A model generated the notes under the pieces. The model worked only from the letters and a program-made list of their open reading frames with translations. It had not been told where the DNA came from and did not search any database. From Shimia sp. R10_1 (GTDB lineage: Bacteria; Pseudomonadota; Alphaproteobacteria; Rhodobacterales; Rhodobacteraceae), in assembly GCF_017744095.1 (NCBI RefSeq), contig NZ_JAGHQX010000005.1, positions 62,001 through 126,000 of the forward strand: a DNA stretch of 64,000 nucleotides, written 5' to 3'. This document shows positions 9,542 through 18,281 of the stretch, piece after piece. Made by a program: the position numbers and the translations under genes. Positions within the stretch are counted from its first letter, which is position 1. Each line of letters opens with the position of its first letter.

Positions 9542-10512
9542 GGTGTCTCGGTTTGATCTATTTGGCGCGCGAGATCTGCGGCCATGGCGGTTTCAAATGA
9601 CACGCTTTTGGGTGCCCCAAGCACTTTGTGCATCCGGGCGTTGTCATATGTCAAAGGGCGATGGCGTGTTTCCAACACGGCACGGCGCAGAAGGCCGGGC
9701 ATTTTTTCAGAATTTGGCGAGAGTGTCGCAATCCCTCGCCAGAGCCACAGTGGCGTGCGCACCACGCGTTTCGGCCACCCACCAGCTTTGAGCGCCCGTA
9801 TAAATCGGGGTCGGTCGGGCAGATCATCATCGACTACGTTGATTTTTCCAATGCCTGCACGATATTGGACCGCCCGAAGCAACATGGCAGCGGCGCGCTC
9901 GACGCGACAAAGCGGCACGACCCCGCCGCCATCAATCATTACCAATAAGGTTCCGAAGGCTGGCCCCACATGCGCGTTAAACGCACATCCCGGTCCCCAG
10001 ACCGCGCCCAGTCTAAGTATGCTCACCGCTACCCCATGCGTTTTTGCGGCGTCTTCAAACATATCTTCCTGGGCTTGCTTTGCCTTGGCATAGGGAGTGC
10101 GCCCCTGCGTGCCCAACGGACAGGCTTCTGTCAGAGCTCCATGATCTGGCAGGGTGCGCACATCATAAACGTCTAAAGAGCCTGCAAGCACCAGATGTGG
10201 CACTTCGGCAGAGACACTGGCCGCTATCACATGCGCACTCACCTGCAAGGTGTCGCGCCGCTGATCTCCAGACAGCGTCGCAGCGCAGTGGATCAGCGCA
10301 TCAACCCCAATGAGGGCCTTTGCCAGAGTGTCGGTTTGTGTCGCCAAATCCAATGCGATCAAGGTGATGTTGCGGTCTGCGCGCCAAGAGGGCGGTGCGC
10401 TTTCCAAGCGCCGGACAAAGGCAATGACATGCATGTTTTGCCTGCGTGCTTGCGCCACACAATGGCGCCCAATGAACCCGGCAGCGCCGGTGATCGCCAC
10501 ATACGCCATCAT
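9538..10512 (-). CDS. NAD-dependent epimerase/dehydratase (extended SDR)
   Basis: Extended short-chain dehydrogenase acting on a nucleotide- or lipid-linked sugar, probably a 4-epimerase, dehydratase or reductase step. The N-terminal NAD(P) fold shows ITGAAGFIGRHC. The catalytic Tyr/Lys pair is in TPYAKAKQA (YxxxK) at about residue 150. The track from LRLGAVWGPG to the C-terminal substrate cap fits the family. The start is the ATG at 10512, which overlaps the preceding stop as TGATG. The adjacent Gfo/Idh oxidoreductase and GT4 suggest these make and transfer one modified sugar. Confidence 0.85.
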   Translation of the reverse strand: MMAYVAITGAAGFIGRHCVAQARRQNMHVIAFVRRLESAPPSWRADRNITLIALDLATQTDTLAKALIGVDALIHCAATLSGDQRRDTLQVSAHVIAASVSAEVPHLVLAGSLDVYDVRTLPDHGALTEACPLGTQGRTPYAKAKQAQEDMFEDAAKTHGVAVSILRLGAVWGPGCAFNAHVGPAFGTLLVMIDGGGVVPLCRVERAAAMLLRAVQYRAGIGKINVVDDDLPDRPRFIRALKAGGWPKRVVRTPLWLWRGIATLSPNSEKMPGLLRRAVLETRHRPLTYDNARMHKVLGAPKSVSFETAMAADLARQIDQTETP

Positions 10513-11645
10513 CAAACCGCCCAGGGCATGGGCGCAACAGGATCACAGCGCGTCGTCATTTCCTGAATGCCGTTCTCCGCCCCAGAAGCCTGTATCGCCA
10601 GCGTCACCTCGTTCAAATGCAGGGCAAAATCCGCTGACAGGCGGCACTCCCTTCCTTCGGCCAGCGCATCCAGCATTTCTGCGGGCCCCAGCGCAAAATT
10701 CATGGCCGCGGCGCCCCAGCGCGGCACTTTGGGATGTGTCGCCCCACTGGGGCGCAGACGCTTGCCGATCGGATGTTCCATCAACCGCCGCCGCATCACA
10801 AACCGTTTGTGAAAGCGCACAGCGGCCTCATTGTCCCAGGCGCGTTTAACCGCCAGCACGCCCTTTTCACCAAACACCTGAATGCTGTGATTGTGGCGCG
10901 CAACAATGGAACAGGTCAGCCGTGCCACGACGCCATTCTCAAAAAACAGTGTCGCGGTTGAAAAATCTGGCGTGCCCGGCACCCCTTTGTCAGGCAGGCA
11001 CTCCGCCGACGCTGCGACAACCCGGCGGACCGTGCCAAACATGGCAATCAGCCATGTTAGGTAATACCCTGCATGTTCCAACGTGCAGCCCACCGAAAAC
11101 TCATCAGTCGCAGGCCATGGCGCGCCGCTGTCGCTCTTCCAGTCCGCATAGGGCGCTTGGGGTATGAAGCCATCATCAAGTTCGGCATAGATCAGGCGCA
11201 CCGCGCCAGCCACATCCTCACGTATGGCCTTTGCCAGTGTTTGCGCCGCTTGCCCCAGGAAAGAGCAGGGCGCAGAGGCCAGCAGCAAACCGTTGCACGC
11301 GGCCAAGTCATGCAACGTGATAGCGTCCGCCATCTCCATGGCCAGAGGTTTTTCCGAATATACGTGATGCCCGGCCCTCAGGCATGTCTCTGTAATCTCA
11401 AAATGCGCGGTCGGATTGGTCAGGTTGAGCACCAAAGAGCCTTTGGGCAAATTGCCGAGAAACCGATCCAGACTCTCCGCTGTGTGGAGGTTCCAATGCT
11501 GGGCAAAAGCCTTCAGCCGTGCGGGATCATGGTCGTACACCTGTGTCACCGCGATATCGGGATGGGCGGCAAACGAACGCATATAGAGATCGGCGACAAA
11601 ACCACATCCAATAATGGAAACACTGCGCCTGTTCGTCATCACCAT
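10512..11645 (-). CDS. Gfo/Idh/MocA family oxidoreductase
   Basis: NAD(P)-dependent dehydrogenase of the Gfo/Idh/MocA family, which oxidises or reduces sugars, often UDP- or dTDP-linked. The N-terminal Rossmann fold shows SIIGCGFVADLY, and the family EKP motif is in HVYSEKPLAMEM at about residues 97-108. The C-terminal alpha/beta domain includes a likely active-site stretch around CTLEHAGYYLTWL. Start ATG at 11645 with GGGA about ten bases upstream; two more in-frame starts follow at once. It heads a four-gene run down to 7341. The 160 bp between it and the divergent WecG-type gene must hold promoters for both directions. Confidence 0.87.
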   Translation of the reverse strand: MVMTNRRSVSIIGCGFVADLYMRSFAAHPDIAVTQVYDHDPARLKAFAQHWNLHTAESLDRFLGNLPKGSLVLNLTNPTAHFEITETCLRAGHHVYSEKPLAMEMADAITLHDLAACNGLLLASAPCSFLGQAAQTLAKAIREDVAGAVRLIYAELDDGFIPQAPYADWKSDSGAPWPATDEFSVGCTLEHAGYYLTWLIAMFGTVRRVVAASAECLPDKGVPGTPDFSTATLFFENGVVARLTCSIVARHNHSIQVFGEKGVLAVKRAWDNEAAVRFHKRFVMRRRLMEHPIGKRLRPSGATHPKVPRWGAAAMNFALGPAEMLDALAEGRECRLSADFALHLNEVTLAIQASGAENGIQEMTTRCDPVAPMPWAV

Positions 11646-11805
11646 CGCGAAACTGTCCCTGTAAACTCTTCAAACAGATTATAGGGTTATGGGCATCTTT
11701 GGCAGACATCAGTGGGGCCGCTTTCTCCAGATGTGGCGCAATTGAACCACTTGGCGCATATTCAACCCTGCGATTGTGACAGTCGATTTTTCTTGGTGCT
11801 AAGCT

Positions 11806-12603
11806 GTGCCCCATCCAAGGTCCAAGGGTCATTTTTTGCAGTTTTCCACGCGCACCCAGCCGATAAACGTGAACATCGCATCGCGCACCGCGCTGCGCGC
11901 CGCGGTGCGTGGGCGTTTTGCCTCTGGCGAAGGCTTTGCTCTGGCAACGGTCAATCTGGATCATCTGGTTAAGCTACAGAAAGATGTGGCCTTTTGTGAG
12001 GCTTATCTGGCGCAGGATTTTGTCGTCGCCGATGGCAATCCGATTGTTTGGCTGTCCCGTCTTGCGGGCAAAGAGGTGGCGCTCCTGCCCGGTGCAGATC
12101 TTGTACGGCCGCTTATGCAATGGGCGGCAGACGATCAGGTGCCAGTGGCTTTGATCGGGGGGACAGATCGCGCGCTTACGGCTGCTGCGCATGCGCTCAG
12201 AGCAGAGGTGCCGCAGGTGGATATCGTGGCCACGATTGCCCCGCCCATGGGCTTTGATCCTGACAGTGCCGCCGCAGAGATTGTGTTGCAGCAAGCCGCC
12301 GACGCTGGCGCGCGGATGGTGTTTTTGGCGTTGGGGGCCCCAAAACAGGAACGTCTCGCTGCGCGCGGGCGCCAGCTTGTCCCGCACATGTGTTTTGCCA
12401 GCATCGGCGCGGGATTGGATTTCTGGGCTGGCACGCAGAGACGCGCGCCGCTTTGGGTGCGTAAGTTGGCGTTGGAATGGCTGTGGCGCCTGCTCTCCAA
12501 TCCGGCCAGATTGCTCACGCGGTATCTGCGGTGTCTGACCCTCTTGCCCGTTCTGGTTCTTGCCGCACTCAAACAGCGCAACACCTCCGGAAAACCGCAG
12601 TGA
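11806..12603 (+). CDS. WecG/TagA/CpsF family glycosyltransferase
   Basis: GT26-type glycosyltransferase that adds the second sugar (ManNAc/ManNAcA in WecG and TagA) to an undecaprenyl-linked sugar at the membrane. Signature stretches are FALATVNLDHLVKL, VVADGNPIVWLSR with the likely catalytic Asp, VALIGGTDRAL and MVFLALGAPKQER. The C-terminal LALEWLWRLLSNPARLLTRY is the conserved amphipathic membrane-binding region. The frame opens with GTG at 11806; a TTG ten codons later is another possible start, and conserved sequence begins only at about residue 18. It is divergent from the Gfo/Idh gene. It probably acts just after the initiating sugar transferase at 17144-17809. Confidence 0.9.
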   Translation: MPHPRSKGHFLQFSTRTQPINVNIASRTALRAAVRGRFASGEGFALATVNLDHLVKLQKDVAFCEAYLAQDFVVADGNPIVWLSRLAGKEVALLPGADLVRPLMQWAADDQVPVALIGGTDRALTAAAHALRAEVPQVDIVATIAPPMGFDPDSAAAEIVLQQAADAGARMVFLALGAPKQERLAARGRQLVPHMCFASIGAGLDFWAGTQRRAPLWVRKLALEWLWRLLSNPARLLTRYLRCLTLLPVLVLAALKQRNTSGKPQ

Positions 12604-12689
12604 GGCGCTTTCGCCGCGCATTTGGCGGCACCACATAGCCTGTGTGCAGATAACGTTGCACGGCCCACAGGGGCGGTCTACTGCGGGTC

Positions 12690-14762
12690 TTACTGGGGAT
12701 GTCGCGTCATAACCGGGTAAAAAACCGCCCGCATGCGCTCAGCCGCTGCATTGGTCACCAGATTGTTGTCAAAGAACTGTCCGACCCCTGCCTGAACCGC
12801 ATCACAGAGGAACGGATCACAAAACCATTGCCAGGTATCGATGATCTGTGCACCGCTTTTTTGTAGGGCAGCCTGCGCACCGGCCGCCCGCTGATTGGCA
12901 TCCGTCACACTGATCTGTCCAATGCGATGTGCCAATTGAGGCGGCAATCTGCCATGCACCAAGGCCCGCGCAACATCGGGGGCGTGATAATGCTCAAACT
13001 CGGGTGGTTGCCGCAGCACAAATACGTCGCGGTCCAACACGGCGATTTCATTCACCGTCGCGGCGAGCGCTGTGGCCAACAGTCTGTCTTGCGTCATTGG
13101 GCCAAAGGTCGGGCTGCTCAGGCGGATTTTTTTGTGGGCATCGTGACCGATCCCTGCGCCGTCTGCGTAATAGGACCATCGCCCGATCAATAGAACGTCA
13201 CGCAGATAGGGCAGGGATTGCAACGCGGTTTTGATGTGTTGGTTTGCCTCTGCGCAGGCCACATCATTTGCCTGCGATGTGGTCCGCTCTGACTTGCGGA
13301 TATCAAACACCGGCGCGCAACCCTCACGCCATATCACCAGCCCACTGCGTTGCGTTTCCTGCGCAGCTTGATCCAAACCGGCCAAATAAGCCCGCGCGTG
13401 CTCGTCTCCCCAGATGATCAGGGTGTGTTCGCGGGTTTGCGGACCTATGGGGCAGACCTTCAACCCTTTGAAAGCTCCGATGTCGGCTGTGTGGCACCGT
13501 GAAAGATCCTGCGCGACGTCGCTGGAGGCCGCGATGTGCAAGCGCGCCTGCGCATCAAAGCGCTGGGGCAGACCGTCGGTGCGATAAATCCCAAAGGAAA
13601 AGCTCACCGCCAGTGCAGAGGCGGCCACCATGGCACTGAGCAACGACCAATTCGCCAACTGGGTGGTGTTGCGCACAGGCTCTTCGATCAGCCGCCAGGA
13701 CAGTGTGGCCAATACAAAGGAAATGGCCATCCAAAGCGCGGTTTCTGCTGGTCCAGCATAGCTTTGCTGCAAATAGGTGGTGAGTGCATAAACCGGCCAA
13801 TGCCACAGATAAAGCGAGTATGAAATCAGGCCAATCAACACCGGCACCCGCATGGAGAGCACGTGATTGACCCAGTTCTTTTGGTGCCCATTTGCGATCA
13901 CCAAAAGCGTGCCGAGCACCGGCAACACCACTTGCCACCCCGGAAAGGTTTCGCTCGCCTGCATAAAGCAGATTGAGACCAACAAAAGGCTCATACCGAC
14001 CCAGCTGAGCGCCTGATGCGCACGCAGGATGTCTGGGCGCTCAATGCGCAGGATGGCCAGGCCAACCCCTGCAAGCAGTTCCCAGGCGCGGAAAGGAAAC
14101 AGGTAAAACGCTGCGGCCTGCGCTTGTGGCACAACCAACAGACTACCCAGCAGGGAAACGGCAAAACAGGCGGCCAGCGTGATACAGATGGCGCGCGCAC
14201 TGCGTGCAAAAACCAGAAAGATCAGTGGCAGGAAAACATAAAACTGCTCTTCCACAGAGAGCGACCATGTATGCAGCATGATCTGCTCTTCTGCGGCGCC
14301 ATCGAAAGGTTCGGATTGCCCATAAAACAGCACATTTGACAGAAAGACCGTCGCGGCCATTATCCCCTTTGCCGTGTTGTGAAAGTCGTTTGGCAGCAAA
14401 ATCCAGGAGCCGACTACCAAAACGGCAAAGATCATAGCAAAATAGGCGGGGGCAAGCCGTCGTATCCTGCGCATCAAAAACGATCCCAACGCGACACGCC
14501 CGGTGTGCTGATGTTCACGCCACAACATGCCGCCGATCAAGAAACCTGAAATCACAAAGAAGATGTCGACACCGACAAAACCGCCGCCAAAGCCGGGCAC
14601 TCCAAAGTGATGAAACATCACCGCCAAAATCGCGATGGCACGCAGCCCGTCAATCTCTTTGCGATGATCGGGCTCTCCAAACACAGCTGCTGTTTGCGTG
14701 CTGGACGCGATTCTTGCGCTGTCTGTTTGATCCGAAAACTCTTGTTTATAAGCACGAGGCAT
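12690..14762 (-). CDS. OafA/YrhL-type membrane acyltransferase with degenerate SGNH domain
   Basis: Acyltransferase-3 family protein that O-acylates surface glycans. The N-terminal ~380 residues are the multi-helix domain. It carries the conserved early motif (IDGLRAIAILAVMFHHFG), a GVDIFFVISGFLIG segment and SLSVEEQFYVFLPL. The C-terminal ~250 residues correspond to the periplasmic SGNH domain of OafA-like fusions. However, the nucleophile motif reads WGDEHARA where GDSH is expected, and the terminal D..H motif reads FFDNNLVTN with Leu in place of His. This half is therefore probably catalytically dead, or has another role. ATG start; divergent from the hexapeptide acetyltransferase at 14928. 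Confidence 0.88.
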   Translation of the reverse strand: MPRAYKQEFSDQTDSARIASSTQTAAVFGEPDHRKEIDGLRAIAILAVMFHHFGVPGFGGGFVGVDIFFVISGFLIGGMLWREHQHTGRVALGSFLMRRIRRLAPAYFAMIFAVLVVGSWILLPNDFHNTAKGIMAATVFLSNVLFYGQSEPFDGAAEEQIMLHTWSLSVEEQFYVFLPLIFLVFARSARAICITLAACFAVSLLGSLLVVPQAQAAAFYLFPFRAWELLAGVGLAILRIERPDILRAHQALSWVGMSLLLVSICFMQASETFPGWQVVLPVLGTLLVIANGHQKNWVNHVLSMRVPVLIGLISYSLYLWHWPVYALTTYLQQSYAGPAETALWMAISFVLATLSWRLIEEPVRNTTQLANWSLLSAMVAASALAVSFSFGIYRTDGLPQRFDAQARLHIAASSDVAQDLSRCHTADIGAFKGLKVCPIGPQTREHTLIIWGDEHARAYLAGLDQAAQETQRSGLVIWREGCAPVFDIRKSERTTSQANDVACAEANQHIKTALQSLPYLRDVLLIGRWSYYADGAGIGHDAHKKIRLSSPTFGPMTQDRLLATALAATVNEIAVLDRDVFVLRQPPEFEHYHAPDVARALVHGRLPPQLAHRIGQISVTDANQRAAGAQAALQKSGAQIIDTWQWFCDPFLCDAVQAGVGQFFDNNLVTNAAAERMRAVFYPVMTRHPQ

Positions 14763-14913
14763 GCGCGCGCAGTTCCTTACTTCAGTAGAGTTGGCGCACA
14801 GAAATCGTCTGTGTGCCCTTTGGGCGGGGGTCGCCGAGCTCTAGAGTAACATTGCTTTATTAAAGAGGTTTTGCGACAAAACGCTCAATTGCGCGCGCGT
14901 GCGTATTACTGTC

Positions 14914-14921
14914 GGGAGGAG
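14914..14921 (+). promoter_or_regulatory. strong ribosome binding site deciding a TTG start
   Basis: GGGAGGAG ends six bases before TTG 14928. No ATG or GTG with a comparable site occurs upstream in that frame, so this site fixes the start of the hexapeptide acetyltransferase. Confidence 0.6.
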
Positions 14922-14927
14922 ACCGTA

Positions 14928-15467
14928 TTGCAAGACAATACTCATGTTTCAGCAACGGTGCCTGACTGGAGCCGGGAGCGTATTTCACAGTTCTGGGATC
15001 CGGCTCCCAAACTCCTGCGCACCATTCGTCGCTATCAGTCCGCACGTGCCAAAGGGGGCAGCTGGCCGCGTTTGGTGTCTCGCTACTGGGTGCTTGTGCA
15101 TCGGTTCTGGTCCGTGATCGCGCAATCTGAACTTCATTTGAACACACAGATAGAGGGGGGGCTGTGTCTTCCCCATCCCAACGGCATTATTGTGCATTCG
15201 GATGCCAAAATTGGTCCCAATTGTATGCTGATGCATCAGGTCACCTTAGCGGGCGCTGTTGTGCTTGAGGGGCATGTCGATATTGGCGCAGGGGCAAAGC
15301 TCATTGGCCCTCTGGTTGTCGGCAAAGATGCTGAAATCGGGGCCAATGCGGTCGTCACCCGCGATGTGCCAGCTGGGGCGGTCATGGGCGGTGTGCCCGC
15401 CCGTATTCTCAAGATGAAGCCGGGGTATCAGCCTGCGGATCAGGATGTATCGCAGGCCAGTTCATAA
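14928..15467 (+). CDS. serine O-acetyltransferase-like hexapeptide acyltransferase
   Basis: Left-handed beta-helix acetyltransferase of the CysE/WcaB class; in an exopolysaccharide locus the substrate is more likely a sugar than serine. Hexapeptide repeats run from about IEGGLCLPHPNGIIVHSDA to IGANAVVTRDVPAG, followed by the standard GVPARILKMK. The catalytic His is likely in MHQVTLAG or LPHPNG. Without the long CysE N-terminal helical domain (179 residues against ~270) it resembles polysaccharide-locus homologues. The longer open frame to 14871 has only a TTG without a ribosome binding site; TTG 14928 with GGGAGGAG is preferred. Its end overlaps the convergent polymerase gene by six bases. 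Confidence 0.82.
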   Translation: MQDNTHVSATVPDWSRERISQFWDPAPKLLRTIRRYQSARAKGGSWPRLVSRYWVLVHRFWSVIAQSELHLNTQIEGGLCLPHPNGIIVHSDAKIGPNCMLMHQVTLAGAVVLEGHVDIGAGAKLIGPLVVGKDAEIGANAVVTRDVPAGAVMGGVPARILKMKPGYQPADQDVSQASS

Positions 15468-16940
15468 AATTGTGCGCGGCGCGTCTGCTTCTGTCTCAGT
15501 TGCCGGACTGGTGTCAGGTGCGGTTTGATGCTCTGGATGCCGGCGCTGCTGGGCCAGTCGCTCGGCATATCCAAACAGCGTCCCAGCGATCAGCCAGGTG
15601 ATCGGGGTCAGCGTTGCATTTGGCAACAGATCGATCATGTTAAAGCCAAGCATCACCGCAAGTGGCCCGACAAAGGGGGACAGCGCCTCACTCTGATGTG
15701 GCGTTGCGCGGCGCCTGCGCGCACCACTGGCAGGGGATGCGGGCTCCACATGGCGCATCTCGCGAAAAATCAGCCAAATTGGCAGCGCGATCAACCCGAA
15801 TTGAGCGATATACCCCACCCATCCCCAGACACCAATCACGATGATCCAATACCCATCAGACACCGTGGTGATTTCACCTGTGGTGCTGTCATGAATGTGA
15901 TTGCGGCCCCAAATGCCCCATCCAAACAGAGGCTTGGCCATCGCCCTCTCAAACAGAATGTCCTCGTTTACGATGCGAAAGCTGAGCGATTGGGCGCGCT
16001 CCGCACTGAGCGTCTCTGCCTGTGCGACAATCGCGTCACTGGGCACAACATCCGCAGACTTCAAAACCGGGTAGGCAAGCAAGATCGCAGCCAGTCCCAT
16101 CGCCAGTCGCACCTGCGTTCTTTGACGCAACATCAGGATCGCCCCCGCCGCCAAAGATGCATAAACCAGTGTCGCAAGTGTCTTGCACAGGACCAGCACA
16201 ATGGCGAGATACAGCGCCGCGATCAGAAACTTGGATGCGGAACGCCCATTGGCAGCTTTCCAAACCGTCAGGGCCGCCAACAACGCCGTCAGCACAAAAT
16301 AGGCCAGCCATATACCGTGGTAGAGAAACACCATAGGGCGATACCCACCACCGCGGATCGTCTGCGAAAACAAATGCTGGAAATAGCCATACACCCAGTT
16401 GTTGAGCTGTGGGCTCAATCGGACTTCGAGCAGGATCGGCACAGAGTAGGCCAAGGCCGCGAGCACGAGCGCCACCAGAACATCGCGTTGATCGTCTGGC
16501 GTTTGCAGCAGGGCCCGCGCAAGCAGGAATCCCAACACCAGAATTAAGTTGTTGATCGGCTGTGCCACAGCGTCTTGCAGGTAGAGGCCGCGAATATAGC
16601 TTTGGGTGAAAACCAATGGCTCGCCATTGCCCATAACAGTGGCGACCGGGCTCAGCACAAACACCGCGAGCAAAAGGCGCGCAATCTTGTTCTCTGGCAG
16701 GAGTTTGGGCCGCTGCGGCAAGACCAAAAACGCGACCACCACAATCGCAAGATTGGTCAGGCTGGTTTTGTCCAGCGCAGGCATCAGGGGAAAGTCAAAC
16801 ACAGCAGGCGGCGGAGGCAAAAGCAGATAGGCCCCCAGCAGCGACCAAATCAGCGCGCGTCCTGGTGGCAGCGCAACAAAAAGGCGCCAAATAACAATGG
16901 GCCACAGCATCAGCATCAATGTGGCGAATGCATTTGGCAT
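15462..16940 (-). CDS. O-antigen ligase/Wzy-like polysaccharide polymerase
   Basis: Polytopic inner-membrane protein of the O-antigen ligase/polymerase superfamily (Wzy_C-type). It has about ten to twelve hydrophobic segments, a large periplasmic loop at mid to late position containing FGWGIWGRNHIHD, and a low-complexity soluble C-terminus. Such proteins polymerise undecaprenyl-linked repeat units in the periplasm. Its position after the initiating sugar transferase on the same strand, and near a Wzz, supports a polymerase rather than a lipopolysaccharide ligase. ATG start at 16940. A 203-bp spacer separates it from the sugar-transferase gene; nothing is evident there. Confidence 0.78.
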   Translation of the reverse strand: MPNAFATLMLMLWPIVIWRLFVALPPGRALIWSLLGAYLLLPPPPAVFDFPLMPALDKTSLTNLAIVVVAFLVLPQRPKLLPENKIARLLLAVFVLSPVATVMGNGEPLVFTQSYIRGLYLQDAVAQPINNLILVLGFLLARALLQTPDDQRDVLVALVLAALAYSVPILLEVRLSPQLNNWVYGYFQHLFSQTIRGGGYRPMVFLYHGIWLAYFVLTALLAALTVWKAANGRSASKFLIAALYLAIVLVLCKTLATLVYASLAAGAILMLRQRTQVRLAMGLAAILLAYPVLKSADVVPSDAIVAQAETLSAERAQSLSFRIVNEDILFERAMAKPLFGWGIWGRNHIHDSTTGEITTVSDGYWIIVIGVWGWVGYIAQFGLIALPIWLIFREMRHVEPASPASGARRRRATPHQSEALSPFVGPLAVMLGFNMIDLLPNATLTPITWLIAGTLFGYAERLAQQRRHPEHQTAPDTSPATETEADAPRTIL

Positions 16941-17143
16941 GCTGCGGCGTGTCCTTCTTTTGCGCCCGCCAACGGACTGCGCGGCCAGCGTGGTTGTGAG
17001 GCCAGCCTGTCTTACCCCCTCCCAGTCTAGAGCGGGATGCCCGCGCTGGGAATGGGGTTTTGCCCTCAGAAACTTTGGAAAATGGGTGTGCGACTTACCT
17101 GTCTCAACACCGGAATTGCCCCCATGTGAGCAGGGTCAGACGT

Positions 17144-17809
17144 TCACACACCTGTGCCTTGCGCCACGACAAACACCGTCCGAAAGACAACTTTCAAATC
17201 CGTCAAAAACGTGATGCTGCGCGCATATTTGGTGTCATGGTAAGCGCGTTCAGCAAAGCTGCATTCATTGCGCTCTGATGTCTGCCAAAATCCAGTTATC
17301 CCGGGGCGCATCAGGTAGTAGGCCGTCCCCGGATAGAGTTTTGTCTGGTCGGTCATCATTGGTCTCGGGCCGACCACCGACATGTCTCCGACAAACACGT
17401 TGAAGAACTGGGGCAACTCATCCAGAGATGTCTTGCGAATGAAGCGGCCCAAGCGTGTGATGCGCGGGTCATGTGTCAGCTTTTGCTTTTCGTCCCATTC
17501 CGCGCGCGCCGCTGCATCATTTGCCAGATGGGTTTCCAGCATTTGATCTGCATTGGGCACCATCGAGCGCAGCTTGATCATATGGAAACGCTTCCCGTGT
17601 TTCCCAACCCGCTCTTGACGATAAAAAGGGGTGCTGCCGTCGCGCGAAATCAAGATTGCCAGAACCAAAACAATCAGCGCTGCTGGCACCGCTGCGATCG
17701 CGACAATCGCAAGGTCAAACACGCGTTTCACGCCGCTTTGGTAAATGCTTTGTTGAGTGGCGCTGACGGCAAAGCCGCGCGAAAAGCTCTCGTGCGAAGA
17801 ATATGCCAT
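17144..17809 (-). CDS. initiating sugar-phosphate transferase (polyprenyl-P, ExoY/WcaJ C-terminal type)
   Basis: Monotopic phosphoglycosyl transferase that moves a sugar-1-phosphate from a UDP-sugar to undecaprenyl phosphate, the first step of exopolysaccharide repeat synthesis. One N-terminal hydrophobic hairpin (VKRVFDLAIVAIAAVPAALI) is followed by the conserved FYRQERVGKHGKRFHMIKLR. Then come RFIRKTSLDELPQFFNV with its catalytic DE, VGPRPMM and RPGITGFWQ. At 221 residues it is the short ExoY-like form without the large N-terminal membrane domain of WcaJ. The following polymerase gene is on the same strand. The 472 bp upstream probably hold its promoter. Confidence 0.93.
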   Translation of the reverse strand: MAYSSHESFSRGFAVSATQQSIYQSGVKRVFDLAIVAIAAVPAALIVLVLAILISRDGSTPFYRQERVGKHGKRFHMIKLRSMVPNADQMLETHLANDAAARAEWDEKQKLTHDPRITRLGRFIRKTSLDELPQFFNVFVGDMSVVGPRPMMTDQTKLYPGTAYYLMRPGITGFWQTSERNECSFAERAYHDTKYARSITFLTDLKVVFRTVFVVAQGTGV

Positions 17810-18281
17810 GCGTTTTGTCCCTTCACCCTACCTTGGGGGCATCGACAGGCACAAAAAGAGTCTGCATTCAAAGCGCGTGCTTTGAAGGTCGATTGTTTCG
17901 ATCAATCCGAAAAATTGTCCCAAGCCTTAACGGCGAATTGCAGCGTAGTCCCCAGTTTGTGTCTTTTCGATGCTTCTCCTAAGAAGCGCCCACCCAAGGA
18001 CAAACTTTAGACACAATTTTCACGAAATCCACCTTAACTTAAGTATAGTTTTGGCGAAAACCCTTGAAATAAAGGTGTTTTTGGAGATTTTGGTCCGAAA
18101 AACCCGCGGTTTTGGTTAACGCGAGGCGCGAGTCTGACAGCTTCATTTCGCGAGGAGGAAACGGTTCGCAGCGGTCGAGCGGCATTGTTTCGATAGGCGG
18201 GTTAATGCCGACGAAAAATGAGTGCTTTGGGGAGAGGTGATTCGGCTTGGTTGCGTGGCAAGCAGCTGGAATGTGTCCGAA
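17810..18281. other. 472-bp intergenic region upstream of the initiating transferase
   Basis: This is the longest gap in the window. It lies between the Wzz gene and the sugar-transferase gene, both on the minus strand, so the transferase promoter should be here. The centre (about 18000-18085) is clearly richer in A+T than its surroundings and holds runs such as AAAAACCC and TTAACTTAAG. A GATTG-seven bases-CAATC inverted repeat lies at 17891-17907. Open frames here are extensions of shadows of the transferase gene. I could not assign a specific promoter or operator. Confidence 0.5.

Noticed and set aside
15525..16547. 340-codon open frame on the plus strand
   Set aside because: Antisense to the membrane polymerase gene and composed mainly of Arg, Gln and His, as expected for a shadow of hydrophobic codons.
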